This document shows, in pieces, positions 1-6,179 of a stretch of 8,028 bases of DNA. The notes beneath the pieces were generated by a model. The model had not been told where the DNA came from and searched no databases. It saw nothing but the letters and a program-made list of their open reading frames with translations. Each line of letters opens with the position of its first letter. The stretch's first letter is position 1. The translations under genes were made by a program, and so were the position numbers. The DNA lies in the NCBI GenBank assembly GCA_035642095.1, contig DASQTB010000094.1, positions 1 through 8,028 on the forward strand, read 5' to 3'. The DNA comes from DASQTB01 sp035642095. GTDB lineage: Bacteria; Actinomycetota; UBA4738; CALAEC01.

Positions 1-231
1 CGTGCCTTGGATCACCCGTTTCCCCGAGAACGCCAGGTCCGAGTTGAAGATCCCGTCCACCGGAGACGCGTTCTCCAGCGGGACCACCCGGGGCGAGTAG
101 CCCAGAGGATGCATGTTCTGGGTGTAGTCGAACGTGCTCACCGGCGGCGGCTCCGCGGTCGCGCTCTGGGGCAGCGCCAGCAGACCGGCCATCGAGGCCG
201 CGAGCACCAGCATCCGTGCCGTTCTTCGCAT
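1..231 (-). CDS. Secreted protein, N-terminal fragment (probable LVIVD-repeat protein)
   Basis: This is the first 77 codons of a gene that continues past the left edge. Residues 1-26 form a textbook Sec signal peptide: basic start MRRTAR, hydrophobic core rich in Leu, Ala and Met, and a signal peptidase I site A24-T25-A26 before E27. The mature part opens with Pro residues, then contains NMHPLGYSPR and IFNSDLAFSGKRVIQGT. That pattern resembles the N-terminus of extracellular LVIVD-repeat (beta-propeller-like) proteins of Actinobacteria, where an 'NSDLAF.G..A..G' strand precedes the first repeat. This family call is from memory of the pattern and is an inference. The ATG is well supported: GGAAGGAG lies 6 nt upstream. 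It is separated from uvrB by 220 bp and so probably has its own promoter. Without the rest of the protein, no ligand or activity can be assigned. Confidence 0.75.
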   Translation of the reverse strand, partial: MRRTARMLVLAASMAGLLALPQSATAEPPPVSTFDYTQNMHPLGYSPRVVPLENASPVDGIFNSDLAFSGKRVIQGT

Positions 232-260
232 TCCTTTCTCCTTCCGAAGGATCGGATATC

Positions 261-277
261 GACCGGTCACACCGGTC
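261..277 (-). promoter_or_regulatory. 7-bp perfect palindrome upstream of the secreted-protein gene
   Basis: GACCGGT and ACCGGTC are inverted around a 3-nt spacer. The dyad lies 30 nt upstream of the ATG at 231 and just before the ribosome binding site. It could be a repressor operator or a 5'-leader hairpin. No T-tract follows, so it is unlikely to be an intrinsic terminator. Its role is inferred from position only. Confidence 0.35.
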
Positions 278-379
278 CGGGGGGCGGGTCACGGGCGAGA
301 CCGGAACGGCGCATCAACAGATCCAGGGCGATCACACGAACGATGGAGCCATTCCTCGAACGGTTGTGAGTCACCGGAC

Positions 380-406
380 CCTTTCCCGCCGGAGCGGCCA
401 GAAAGG
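380..406 (-). terminator. Terminator-like hairpin downstream of uvrB
   Basis: On the minus strand CCTTTC (406-401) pairs with GAAAGG (385-380). Inside, CCGC (397-394) pairs with GCGG (389-386) across the loop TCCG. A 3-nt bulge (400-398) separates the two helices. The structure begins about 45 nt after the uvrB stop codon. No U-tract follows, so this is either a tail-less terminator of the kind proposed for high-G+C Actinobacteria or simply a leader hairpin. The pairing is seen; the function is inferred. Confidence 0.35.
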
Positions 407-410
407 ATGG

Positions 411-440
411 ACTTTACCTGTCCGTCCGGGCGACACGCAA
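411..440 (-). promoter_or_regulatory. Weak promoter candidate for the secreted-protein gene
   Basis: The minus strand reads TTGCGT (440-435), an 18-nt spacer, then TAAAGT (416-411), just after the uvrB stop codon. Matches to the sigma70 consensus are 3 of 6 at -35 and 4 of 6 at -10. Transcription from here would give a leader of roughly 170 nt and would run through the 380-406 hairpin. No better promoter is visible closer to the gene, but the match is weak. Confidence 0.22.
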
Positions 441-451
441 GGGAAGCGCCA

Positions 452-2467
452 TCAGCCGACGCCGGCCTCGCGCAGGGCTTCGAGCTCCTTCCGAAGGTCC
501 CGGACCTCATCGCGGAGCCGGGCCGCGTACTCGAAGCGAAGGTCCTTGGCCGCCTCGTGCATCTCCTCGTCGAGCGTCTGGATCAGGCGCTCCAGCTCCT
601 CCCGGGGGAGCTCCGGCCGGTCCGGCCGCCCCCGTCGCCTGCGCTCGGGCCTGGGGGCCCCCAGGTTCTGAGCCTCCAGCCCGAGGAGGATGTCCGACAC
701 CTTCTTCCGGATCGTCTGGGGATCGATCCGGTGCTCCCGGTTGTGGTCGAGCTGGATCCTGCGGCGTCGCTGGGTCTCACCGATGGCCCGGCGCATGGAG
801 TCCGTCACCTCGTCGGCGTACATCAGCACGGTCCCGTCGACGTTCCTGGCCGCCCGGCCGATCGTCTGGATCAGCGACGTCTCGCTCCGGAGGAACCCCT
901 CCTTGTCGGCGTCGAGGATGGCCACCAGGGAGACCTCGGGCAGATCGAGTCCCTCCCGCAGCAGGTTGATCCCCACCAGAACGTCGAACTCCCCCAGCCG
1001 GAGGTCGCGCAGGATCTCGATCCGCTGGATGGTGTCGACCTCCGAGTGGAGGTACCGGACCCGGAGGCCCATCTCGATCAGGTAGTCCGTGAGGTCCTCG
1101 GCCATCTTCTTGGTCAGCGTGGTGACCAGGACGCGCTGGTCCTTCTCGGTCCGCCGCCGGATCTCCTCCATCAGGTCGTCGACCTGGCCACGGGTGGGCC
1201 GGACCTCCACCTCGGGATCGACCAACCCGGTCGGTCGGACGATCTGCTCGACGACCCGTTTCGACACCTGAAGCTCGTACGGTCCGGGCGTGGCCGACAT
1301 GAACACGACCTGATTGACCCGCTTGGTGAACTCCTCGAACTTGAGCGGACGGTTGTCCGTGGCGCTGGGGAGGCGGAAGCCGTACTCCACCAGGGTCCGC
1401 TTCCGGGTCATGTCTCCTTCGTACATACCGTGGATCTGGGGCACGGTGACGTGCGATTCGTCGATCACGCACAGCCAGTCCTCCGGGAAATAGTCGAGCA
1501 GCGTGTACGGCGGCTCTCCCGGCTGGCGACCGTCGATGTGGCGAGAGTAGTTCTCGATCCCGGAGCAGAACCCGAGCTCCCGGAGCATCTCCAGGTCATG
1601 GTTCGTCCGCATCCGGAGGCGCTGCGCCTCCAACAGCCGGTTGCCGGACTCTAGGCGCTGGAGCCGGTCGGCCAGCTCGGCCTCGATGCCCTTGATGGCC
1701 CGTTCCATTCGGTCGTGCGAGGCGACGTAATGGGTGGCCGGATAGATCCACGCCTCCCCCAGCTCTTCGATGACCTCGCCGGTGATCGGGTCGATGCGGG
1801 TGATCCGCTCCACGTCGTCGCCCCACAGCTCCACCCGAACGAACGTCTCCTCGTACGCCGGATGGACCTCGATCGTGTCTCCCCGCGAGCGGAACCGCCC
1901 TCGAGCCAGGGACTGGTTCGTCCGCTGGTACTGGATATCGGTGAGTCGCTGGAGAGCGAAGTCCCGCTCCAGCGGGACGCCCTTGATCACCCGCAGGACC
2001 TGCCCCATGTACTCCTCTGGCGTGCCCAGGCCGTAGATGCAGGACACCGAGGCCACGATGACCACGTCCTCTCTGGTCAGGAGGGCGGCAGTGGCCGAGT
2101 GACGGAGTCGTTCGATCTCGTCGTTGATGGTGGCGTCCTTCTCGATGTACAGGTCGCTCTGGGGCACGTACGCCTCGGGCTGGTAGTAGTCGTAGTAGGA
2201 CACGAAGTACTCGACCGCGTTCTCCGGGAAGAACTCCCGGAACTCGTTCGCCAGCTGGGCCGCCAGCGACTTGTTGGGCGAGATCACCAGCGTCGGTTGC
2301 TGAACGCGTTCGATGGCTTTGGCGATCGTGTACGTCTTCCCCGAGCCGGTGATGCCCAGGAGGGTGGAGTAGTCCTCACGAGCCAGGATCCCCTCGGCCA
2401 GCTGGTCGACCGCCTTCGGCTGATCGCCGGCAGGGGCGAACTCGGAGACAACGCGGAATGGGGGCAT
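452..2467 (-). CDS. uvrB: Excinuclease ABC subunit UvrB
   Basis: UvrB (671 aa, the usual family length) is the damage-verifying ATPase of nucleotide excision repair. It is loaded by UvrA in the cytoplasm, inserts a beta-hairpin into the DNA at the lesion and recruits UvrC for dual incision. Visible motifs: N-terminal FAPAGDQPKAV (residues 10-20), Walker A GITGSGKT (38-45), the aromatic-rich beta-hairpin YYDYYQPEAYVPQSDLY (91-107), Walker B DESH (336-339), SATPG after motif III (391-395), and helicase motif VI QTIGRAARN (534-542). A short basic linker (about 606-620) leads to the C-terminal UVR coiled-coil (about 625-661) that binds UvrC. All key residues are present, so the protein should be active. 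The ATG fits the family N-terminus, though only a weak SD (GGGATC) precedes it. The gene lies 22 nt after the DUF2203 gene and is probably the last member of the operon. No LexA box was recognised upstream. Confidence 0.99.
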   Translation of the reverse strand: MPPFRVVSEFAPAGDQPKAVDQLAEGILAREDYSTLLGITGSGKTYTIAKAIERVQQPTLVISPNKSLAAQLANEFREFFPENAVEYFVSYYDYYQPEAYVPQSDLYIEKDATINDEIERLRHSATAALLTREDVVIVASVSCIYGLGTPEEYMGQVLRVIKGVPLERDFALQRLTDIQYQRTNQSLARGRFRSRGDTIEVHPAYEETFVRVELWGDDVERITRIDPITGEVIEELGEAWIYPATHYVASHDRMERAIKGIEAELADRLQRLESGNRLLEAQRLRMRTNHDLEMLRELGFCSGIENYSRHIDGRQPGEPPYTLLDYFPEDWLCVIDESHVTVPQIHGMYEGDMTRKRTLVEYGFRLPSATDNRPLKFEEFTKRVNQVVFMSATPGPYELQVSKRVVEQIVRPTGLVDPEVEVRPTRGQVDDLMEEIRRRTEKDQRVLVTTLTKKMAEDLTDYLIEMGLRVRYLHSEVDTIQRIEILRDLRLGEFDVLVGINLLREGLDLPEVSLVAILDADKEGFLRSETSLIQTIGRAARNVDGTVLMYADEVTDSMRRAIGETQRRRRIQLDHNREHRIDPQTIRKKVSDILLGLEAQNLGAPRPERRRRGRPDRPELPREELERLIQTLDEEMHEAAKDLRFEYAARLRDEVRDLRKELEALREAGVG

Positions 2468-2489
2468 CGATCCCGATGCTACCGCGCGG

Positions 2490-2867
2490 TCACGGCTCGA
2501 GCGGACGCCGACCGCCGAACCCGGCGTCGACCTCGTGCCAGTGGGTGACCCGATCCTCGTCGGGGCGCCAGCACAGATACACCAGACGCCCCTCCCGGCG
2601 GGCCGGAAAATCGATCAGCCCGGTCTCGGCGTCCCGGAGGACGATGCCCCTGCCGGCCAGCCCCTCCACCTCCTCGCGGAGGACCCGGAGAGCCTCCCAG
2701 TGGGCGGTTCCATCGATCCCGCCCCCATTGGACGGAGACCGCCGGCTGATCCGCCCGGCGGAGCGGAGCACGGTTCGACGGGCGTCACGGATCCGAACCA
2801 GCGAGATGCGGAGCTCGGGGAGGGCGGCGTTCGCCTCGTCCACCGTGTAGTGCCGGGCCTCCTCCAT
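2490..2867 (-). CDS. DUF2203 family protein
   Basis: A 125-aa cytoplasmic protein with no signal peptide or membrane segment. It matches the pattern I know for DUF2203: YTVDEANAALPELR near the N-terminus (residues 7-20), a charged helical middle (about 20-75), then GIVLRDAETGLIDFPARR (74-91), GRLVYLCWR (93-101) and a C-terminal HWHEVDAGFGGRRPL (109-123). The conserved C-terminal core with Cys, Trp, His and Asp looks like a small folded domain after a helical hairpin. No biochemical function is known to me for this family, and none is proposed. The ATG sits at the usual distance from the YTVDEAN motif, but no Shine-Dalgarno precedes it; GGAGGAGG lies immediately after the ATG instead. The gene follows the cupin gene by 62 nt and precedes uvrB by 22 nt, which suggests cotranscription with uvrB. 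Confidence 0.9.
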   Translation of the reverse strand: MEEARHYTVDEANAALPELRISLVRIRDARRTVLRSAGRISRRSPSNGGGIDGTAHWEALRVLREEVEGLAGRGIVLRDAETGLIDFPARREGRLVYLCWRPDEDRVTHWHEVDAGFGGRRPLEP

Positions 2868-2878
2868 CGGGGGGAGGA
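2860..2878 (-). promoter_or_regulatory. Hairpin across the DUF2203 start codon
   Basis: On the minus strand TCCTCC (2878-2873) can pair with GGAGGA (2865-2860) over a 7-nt loop. The A and U of the start codon fall in the loop and its G in the stem. The stem also hides the only SD-like run near the start. It could limit initiation or couple it to ribosomes arriving from the cupin gene. The pairing is seen; the effect is inferred. Confidence 0.35.
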
Positions 2879-2881
2879 TAC

Positions 2882-2905
2882 CGGGGCGTCACCCCGACTT
2901 CGGGG
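2882..2905 (-). promoter_or_regulatory. Two mutually exclusive hairpins between cupin and DUF2203 genes
   Basis: Three adjacent 5-nt blocks read, on the minus strand, CCCCG (2905-2901), AAGT, CGGGG (2896-2892), TGACG, CCCCG (2886-2882). The middle block can pair with the first (4-nt loop) or the third (5-nt loop), but not with both. This is an attenuator-like layout immediately upstream of the DUF2203 start. No U-tract follows either hairpin. In G+C-rich DNA such blocks can also arise by chance. Confidence 0.3.
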
Positions 2906-2929
2906 ACAAACGCGATCAAGGAGCGGAAC

Positions 2930-3457
2930 TCAGAGCACCAGCGAGCAGTTCTCGCACTCGAACACACCGAGCCGAACCTGGGCGCCATGCCCGCCGCACC
3001 GAGGACACCGCCGGCACCGGCCGCCTCCGGGGCACTCGATCGGCTCGGTGGTGGACCCCGCTTCATCCCAGGTCGTGCTGCTCTCTCCCGGCCGGGGCTC
3101 CTGGATCGATAGGAGCCACAGCCCTCCCGGTCCGGCCTGGAACCCGTGTGGGTACGCCGCCGCCCTTCCGAGGATGGAGCCGGGTTGGAGCGGGACGGCG
3201 CCGTGGATCCGGGCCTGGCCGCTTCCTCTGAGGACGATCGACCACTCTTCGGAGTCCGGATGGGTGTGGGCGTACGCGATCTGATCCGGCCCCAGGGCCT
3301 GGATCGAGAAGTAGAACTCACGGCCCTGGGAGATCGGCACCCGGCGGAAGCCTGAGGGACACAGGACCACCAGATCGTCCGGCATCGCCCGGAACACGCC
3401 GAGGTTGCCCAGGACCTCATCCAGGTGGCCGATCCCCCGCTCTCCCATCGCTCCCAT
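2930..3457 (-). CDS. Cupin-domain protein with C-terminal zinc ribbon
   Basis: A small soluble protein (175 aa from this ATG) with one cupin barrel and a C-terminal zinc-ribbon-like tail. The metal site follows cupin motif 1: H64-T-H66-PDS-E70 (or E71), then a Gly about six residues on. Motif 2 is reduced to AAAYPHGF with H104, and the usual Asn is missing. Residues about 128-141 are a Ser/Thr-rich linker. The tail has C142, C148, then knuckles C151-P-R-C154 and C168-E-N-C171, as in zinc ribbons. The cupin fold covers dioxygenases, isomerases and sugar- or metal-binding regulators; the substrate cannot be inferred. The start is uncertain: TTG at 3484 lies only 3 nt after the HAD stop and adds 9 residues, and ATG at 3448 would remove 3. 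None of the three has a good Shine-Dalgarno sequence. The gene closely follows the HAD gene, so cotranscription is likely. Confidence 0.85.
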   Translation of the reverse strand: MGAMGERGIGHLDEVLGNLGVFRAMPDDLVVLCPSGFRRVPISQGREFYFSIQALGPDQIAYAHTHPDSEEWSIVLRGSGQARIHGAVPLQPGSILGRAAAYPHGFQAGPGGLWLLSIQEPRPGESSTTWDEAGSTTEPIECPGGGRCRRCPRCGGHGAQVRLGVFECENCSLVL

Positions 3458-3487
3458 GAAAGACTCAGGAAGAGCGCCGCGCAAGCC

Positions 3488-4231
3488 TCACGCCGCCACA
3501 CCCAGGGCCCGAGGGAGATCCTCCAGCGACGTGATGCGGATGGCGTCCGTTTCCTCGTGTCGGCCCCGGCGATCGATTAGCACCGGCACCATCCCCACGG
3601 CTCGGGCCGCCTCGATATCGAACCTCGGGTTGTCGCCCACGTAGACCGATCGGTCCGCGGCCACGCCGGCCCGCTCCAGGGCCAGTCGAAAGATCCCCGC
3701 ATCCGGCTTCTCCACACCCTCGACCCCGGAGATCACGGTGACGTCGAAGAAGTGGGCCACCTCCAGGACGTCCAACAGCCGCTCAAGCCATTCCTCGAAG
3801 TTCGAGATCAACCCGAGGGTGAGGTCGGTGGTCCGGAGGCGCTCCAGCGTGGGGAGGGCGTCGGGGTGGAGACGGTAGGACGCCAGATCCGTGAACCGTG
3901 TGTGGAGCGCCTCGGCGAGCTCGTCCCCCCCATCGTCGACGCCGAGATCGGTCAGGAACGACCGATAGATCCCGTCCCACAGGGATCGGGACCGCTCGGG
4001 TGAGGTCGACCAGAGCCGCGCTTCCTCCGACGAAAGGATCTCGTTGAACCGCCCCGAGGACGCCGAGACCACCTCGTGCACCCTGGCAGGGTCAACACGG
4101 TGACCCCGATCCCGGAGCACCTCGGCGAACAGCTCGGCGAACGAAGGGTGGGGGTAGAGCAGCGTCTCCCCCGCATCGAAGAACACCGCCTGGAGGTCCA
4201 CGGGCGGGATGATAGCCTCCGTCCGGATCAT
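3488..4231 (-). CDS. HAD-superfamily (subfamily IA-like) hydrolase
   Basis: A 247-aa cytoplasmic HAD-fold hydrolase. Motif I is FFDAGETLL, with nucleophile D19; the position two residues on, normally the general acid/base Asp of HAD phosphatases, is G21. Motif II is LISNF with S143, motif III has K175 in GVEKPDAGIF, and motif IV is VGDNPRFD with D200 and D205. Residues about 30-115 are the helical C1-type cap between motifs I and II. This layout fits the subfamily that includes phosphoglycolate phosphatase-like and haloacid dehalogenase-like enzymes. Given the Gly in motif I, the reaction is open; haloacid dehalogenases have Tyr there. The chosen ATG overlaps the coaE stop by one base (TGATG), a classic translational-coupling arrangement. 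An in-frame ATG at 4264 would overlap coaE by 34 nt and add 11 residues with no family resemblance. A GTG at 4201 is also possible. Confidence 0.93.
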   Translation of the reverse strand: MIRTEAIIPPVDLQAVFFDAGETLLYPHPSFAELFAEVLRDRGHRVDPARVHEVVSASSGRFNEILSSEEARLWSTSPERSRSLWDGIYRSFLTDLGVDDGGDELAEALHTRFTDLASYRLHPDALPTLERLRTTDLTLGLISNFEEWLERLLDVLEVAHFFDVTVISGVEGVEKPDAGIFRLALERAGVAADRSVYVGDNPRFDIEAARAVGMVPVLIDRRGRHEETDAIRITSLEDLPRALGVAA

Positions 4232-4833
4232 CACACCCGGGCTCGTCGCCGCAGGTCCGCCCACAGCGCGTCGACCTCCTTCTCCAATCGCGCCAGATCG
4301 CCGTCGTTGCGCAGGATGATGTCGGCCGCGGCCTCCTGTGCCTCCGGCGCCGCCTGGACCGCCATCCTGGCCCGAGCCTGGGCCGGAGTCATCCTCCGGA
4401 TCCGGGCCACCCGATCGATCCGGGTGGCCTCCGGGGCCGTGACCACGACCACCACGTCGACGGCCTCCTGGAAGCCGGTCTCCACGAGCAGCGGCACGTC
4501 GAACACGATGACGACGGGGGTCGAGCGATGCTCCTCCACCACGGCCGCCAGCCCCCGGAACACCTCGGGGTGGACGATCGACTCCAGCGCGGTGCGCTTC
4601 TCCGGCTCGTCGAACGCGCGGGCGGCGATGGCTGCCCGGTCCAGTCGTCCGTCGGTCCCGACGACGTCGTCCCCGAACAGGTCGCGGATCCGACGATAGG
4701 ACGGCGTTCCCGGCTCGAGGGCCCGCCCGGCCAGCTGGTCCGCGTCGACGATCACCGCGCCGCGCTCGCCCAGCATCCGGGCCACCGTCGACTTGCCGGC
4801 GCCGATCCCGCCGGTCAGGCCGACCAGGATCAA
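4231..4833 (-). CDS. coaE: Dephospho-CoA kinase
   Basis: CoaE phosphorylates the 3'-hydroxyl of the ribose of dephospho-CoA with ATP, the last step of coenzyme A synthesis, in the cytoplasm. The 200-aa product has family-typical length. Visible motifs: P-loop GLTGGIGAGKST (residues 5-16), D30-A-D32 of the catalytic/substrate region, H88-P-E-V, and DVPLLVE (112-118) before the lid region with R138, R141, R144, R146 and R147 (about 134-157). The tail contains ADIILRNDGDL (170-180), the usual C-terminal CoaE signature. The start is TTG: it is the only initiation codon that places the P-loop a few residues from the N-terminus. It lies 2 nt after the rpsA stop, so translation probably depends on coupling to rpsA. 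The reading frame stays open for 486 nt inside rpsA, but that extension is out-of-frame rpsA sequence. The stop overlaps the ATG of the HAD gene. Confidence 0.97.
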   Translation of the reverse strand: MILVGLTGGIGAGKSTVARMLGERGAVIVDADQLAGRALEPGTPSYRRIRDLFGDDVVGTDGRLDRAAIAARAFDEPEKRTALESIVHPEVFRGLAAVVEEHRSTPVVIVFDVPLLVETGFQEAVDVVVVVTAPEATRIDRVARIRRMTPAQARARMAVQAAPEAQEAAADIILRNDGDLARLEKEVDALWADLRRRARV

Positions 4834-4835
4834 GC

Positions 4836-6131
4836 CTAGCCGCGGCCTTCGCGCCGCTTCAGGTCCTCGACGATCGACTCCAGGGAGATGTCCTCGTCCT
4901 CGTCGGAGGACTTCGCCGCCGTCTCGGGTTCCGGTTCTCGCTCGATCTCGGGCTCCGGTGAGGGCGCTTCGGCCGGGCCGGCCTCCGGAATCTCGGCCTC
5001 GGGCTCGGGGGGGGCCGGGGCCTCGGCCGGTTCGACCTCGGCCTCGATCTCGGGCTGGGGCGCGGCGGTGTCGACGCCGCGCATCGACAGGGAAACCCGC
5101 CGGCGGGCGATGTCCACGTCTTCGACCTTGACCCGAACCCGCTCGCCGACCTGCACCACCTGATCTGCGGACTCCACGTGCTCCTCCGAGAGCTTCGAGA
5201 TATGGACCAGCCCCTCGATTCCCTCGGCCACGCGGACGAACGCCCCGAACGGCACGATCTTGGTGACCTCGCCGTCGATGACCTGGCCGGCGCGGTGTTT
5301 CTCGGCGAACTCCTTCCACGGGTCGGCCTGGGTGGCCTTCAGCGAGAGCGAGACCCGCTCCCGATCCATCTCCACGCCCAGCACCTCCACCTCGACCTCC
5401 TGGCCCACGGAGACCACCTCGCTGGGATGCTCGACGTGCCGCCAGGAAAGCTCCGAGACGTGGACCAGCCCGTCCACCCCACCGAGATCGACGAAGGCCC
5501 CGAAGTTGACGATCGAGGAGACCGTTCCCTTGCGCCGCTCCCCCGTCTTCAGGGATTCCAGGAACTTCTTCCGACCCTCGCTCTGCGATTCCTCCAGGAA
5601 GGCCCGACGGGAGAGAACGACGTTATTGCGGTTCCGATCGAGCTCGATGATCTTGCACTCGAGCTCCTGACCAACGTAGGGGTGCAGATCCCGGACCCGC
5701 CGGAGCTCGACCAACGACGCGGGAAGGAACCCTCGGAGGCCGATGTCCAGGATCAGGCCGCCCTTGACCACCTCGATCACCGGTCCTCGGATCGTCCCTC
5801 CCTCGGCCATGATCTTCTCGATCCTGCCCCACGCCCGCTCGTACTGGGCTCGCTTCTTCGACAGGATGAGACGCCCCTCCTTGTCCTCCTTCTGAAGGAC
5901 CAGGGCCTCGATATCGTCGCCGACCTTGACCTCCTCCGAAGGATCGACGTCGTGCCGGATGGACAGCTCTTTGGCGGGGATGACACCTTCGGACTTGTAG
6001 CCGATATCAAGCAGGACCTCGTCGCGGTCGATCCGCACGATCTTTCCGCTGACCAGGTCTCCGTCGTTGAAGTCCTTCAGGGACGCTTCGATCGCTGCGG
6101 GCAGTTCCTCCGGCGTCAGGTCCTCCTGCAC
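4836..6131 (-). CDS. rpsA: 30S ribosomal protein S1 (four S1 domains, acidic tail)
   Basis: RpsA binds mRNA on the 30S subunit and aids initiation on weakly structured or SD-poor messages. In this 431-aa product four S1/OB domains lie at about residues 24-93, 110-176, 196-266 and 281-351. Domains 3 and 4 have the classical RNA-binding pattern (FGAFVDLGGVDGLVHVSEL, FGAFVRVAEGIEGLVHISKL). Domains 1 and 2 are the divergent ribosome-binding type (GYKSEGVIPAKELS, GLRGFLPASL). Four domains fit Actinobacteria; E. coli S1 has six. Residues about 354-405 are a low-complexity tail of Pro, Glu and Ala, then an acidic run and a predicted helix ISLESIVEDLKRREGRG. GTG at 6131 is the only canonical start in the frame, which is bounded upstream by a TGA at 6168-6170. 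It has no SD; see the separate entry for the displaced SD and the ATC codon at 6161. coaE follows after 2 nt. Confidence 0.98.
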   Translation of the reverse strand: MQEDLTPEELPAAIEASLKDFNDGDLVSGKIVRIDRDEVLLDIGYKSEGVIPAKELSIRHDVDPSEEVKVGDDIEALVLQKEDKEGRLILSKKRAQYERAWGRIEKIMAEGGTIRGPVIEVVKGGLILDIGLRGFLPASLVELRRVRDLHPYVGQELECKIIELDRNRNNVVLSRRAFLEESQSEGRKKFLESLKTGERRKGTVSSIVNFGAFVDLGGVDGLVHVSELSWRHVEHPSEVVSVGQEVEVEVLGVEMDRERVSLSLKATQADPWKEFAEKHRAGQVIDGEVTKIVPFGAFVRVAEGIEGLVHISKLSEEHVESADQVVQVGERVRVKVEDVDIARRRVSLSMRGVDTAAPQPEIEAEVEPAEAPAPPEPEAEIPEAGPAEAPSPEPEIEREPEPETAAKSSDEDEDISLESIVEDLKRREGRG

Positions 6132-6158
6132 CGCGACGGTGCCCGGCTGTTCGCTCTC

Positions 6159-6179
6159 GATCTCTGATCAGCTCCTTTT
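6159..6179 (-). promoter_or_regulatory. Strong ribosome binding site displaced from the rpsA start
   Basis: AAAAGGAG (minus strand, 6179-6172) is the best SD in the rpsA upstream region. It lies 40 nt before the GTG at 6131, too far for normal initiation there. At its expected reach the in-frame codon is ATC (6161-6159, 10 nt downstream), which would add ten residues before the GTG. ATC starts are rare but exist in bacteria. Alternatives are a sequencing error or RNA folding that brings SD and GTG together. Confidence 0.45.

Noticed and set aside
134..1654. 506-codon open frame on the plus strand
   Set aside because: It lies opposite uvrB. Its product is Leu/Pro/Asp/His-rich low complexity with no known domain, a normal antisense by-product of high-G+C codon use.
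1715..2548. 277-codon open frame on the plus strand
   Set aside because: Antisense to the 5' part of uvrB; no recognisable domain and no SD.
2535..3284. 249-codon open frame on the plus strand
   Set aside because: Antisense to DUF2203 and the cupin gene; composition typical of a shadow frame.
2930..3457. Cupin gene as 3-hydroxyanthranilate 3,4-dioxygenase
   Set aside because: That enzyme also has Cys pairs at the end of a cupin, but its pairs are much farther apart and the surrounding motifs differ.
2785..3501. 238-codon minus-strand frame overlapping the cupin gene
   Set aside because: Same strand but a shifted frame; Ser/Arg/Pro-rich without domains, while the cupin frame has clear motifs.
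4834..5319. Upstream extension of the coaE frame (162 more codons)
   Set aside because: The extension is Arg/Gly-rich out-of-frame rpsA sequence; CoaE proteins begin a few residues before the P-loop, as the TTG at 4833 does.
5178..6167. 329-codon open frame on the plus strand
   Set aside because: Antisense to rpsA; Leu/Asp/His-rich translation of S1 codons read backwards.
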